A DNA stretch of 5,012 bases from B1Sed10-231 sp046483385. Lineage in GTDB: Bacteria > Planctomycetota > Brocadiia > SM23-32. How positions within the stretch are numbered: position 1 is the first letter of the stretch; every line of letters starts with the position of its first letter. Of the stretch, positions 4,494 through 5,012 are shown in pieces. The stretch covers positions 1 through 5,012 of the forward strand of contig JAWODG010000098.1 in NCBI GenBank assembly GCA_046483385.1, in the 5' to 3' direction. The translations under genes were made by a program, and so were the position numbers. The notes under the pieces are model-generated. The model did no database searches, was not told where the DNA came from, and saw nothing but the letters and a program-made list of their open reading frames with translations.

Positions 4494-5012
4494 AGAACCT
4501 GATTCTCATCAGCCTCGATTGCGTTCGTCCCGATGCACTGGGTGTGTACAACCCGGCCGGGCCGGATCGGGCGAACTGGCGGTACCGACTCGCACGCTGG
4601 TTCCGCGCGGGCTATAGCCATACGCCCAACTTGGACGCCATTGCCGAAGGCGGGCTGGCCGTCGAGGACGTGTTCACCCCGGCTCCGTTCACGCCGCCCG
4701 CGCACGCCTCCATCTTCACCGGTCTCTACCCGCAACGCCACGGCGTGCGTCTGCTGATGGGGCAGCGAATGCGCGACGACGTGCCCACCATCGCGGACGC
4801 CCTGCGGGCGCGGGGCTACCAGACGGCGGCCGTCCCGGCTGTCTTCATACTCAACAGCCAGACGGGCATCCTGCGTGGCTTCGACTACGTGGACGACGTC
4901 GAGGAAGGGTTCTGGCTGGAGCGAGGAGGCCACTGGCGCGACGCAAGTAGCGTGATCGAGTCCTTCGCCCGATTCCTCGGGCAGCGGGACGGCTCGCGCC
5001 CCTTCTTCGCCT
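4490..5012 (+). CDS. Sulfatase/alkaline-phosphatase-superfamily enzyme, 5' part (runs off the window)
   Basis: The first 174 residues of a metal-dependent hydrolase or transferase of the alkaline phosphatase superfamily. Residues 4-20 (LILISLDCVRPDALGVY) hold the first strand and metal-ligand Asp10. HTPNLDAIAEGG (44-55) and APFTPPAHASIFTGLYPQRHGV (65-86) are the conserved sulfatase-type core. Counting back nine residues from Thr77-Gly78 places Thr68 where sulfatases have the Cys/Ser turned into formylglycine. The T-x-P-x-H pattern is instead like Thr-nucleophile phosphodiesterases (NPP type), so a phosphate ester is at least as likely a substrate as a sulfate. No signal peptide precedes the first strand, implying a cytoplasmic enzyme. 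GTG 4490 is preferred: GGAG lies 11 nt upstream and the protein then begins directly with the core strand. ATG 4466, in frame eight codons earlier, is the alternative but lacks a good ribosome-binding site. Its position suggests a role in glycan modification, which is inference. Confidence 0.85.
   Translation, partial: MKNLILISLDCVRPDALGVYNPAGPDRANWRYRLARWFRAGYSHTPNLDAIAEGGLAVEDVFTPAPFTPPAHASIFTGLYPQRHGVRLLMGQRMRDDVPTIADALRARGYQTAAVPAVFILNSQTGILRGFDYVDDVEEGFWLERGGHWRDASSVIESFARFLGQRDGSRPFFA

Overview
The window is GC-rich DNA from a bacterium, almost certainly diderm (Gram-negative). It carries the start of a surface-polysaccharide (O-antigen or exopolysaccharide) locus, all on the + strand. 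Codons mostly end in G or C. The exporter is of the Wzm/Wzt type with a carbohydrate-binding tail, which acts at the inner membrane of diderms. The sequence does not fix the phylum. A deltaproteobacterial or Planctomycetes/Verrucomicrobia/Lentisphaerae-type genome would fit, but this is a guess from gene content and composition.

Layout. Positions 1-387 hold no convincing gene but are rich in short inverted repeats, a triple 9-bp tandem repeat (269-295) and a good sigma70-type promoter (324-352). A perfect 14-bp palindrome (364-377) with an extra half-site follows the promoter, just ahead of the first gene. Four genes then run in one direction: a MarR/winged-helix regulator of the polysaccharide-associated type with an additional C-terminal nucleotide-fold-like domain (388-1008); a DegT/DnrJ/EryC1/StrS PLP-dependent sugar aminotransferase (1021-2124); an ABC-2 polysaccharide-export permease, Wzm (2173-3048); and its ATPase, Wzt, with a Wzt_C-type carbohydrate-binding domain (3045-4295). 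A 194-bp gap of lower GC follows, with an imperfect duplicate of the wzt 3' tail and a doubtful 40-codon ORF. The window ends inside a sulfatase/alkaline-phosphatase-superfamily gene (4490 to beyond 5012). That protein has Thr where sulfatases have the formylglycine-forming Cys, and it has no signal peptide.

How it works together (inference). The regulator probably controls the locus, and itself, from the palindrome. The aminotransferase makes an amino-sugar nucleotide used to build the glycan. Wzm/Wzt moves the finished, lipid-linked chain across the inner membrane, with the Wzt tail reading the chain end. The sulfatase-like enzyme may act on a phospho- or sulfo-substituent of the glycan or its precursor. 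The tight spacing (12 bp, 48 bp, then an ATGA overlap) supports a single operon through wzt. The strongest leads are the promoter-palindrome module, the regulator's C-terminal domain, the Thr-nucleophile cytoplasmic 'sulfatase', and the repeat structures in the two gaps.
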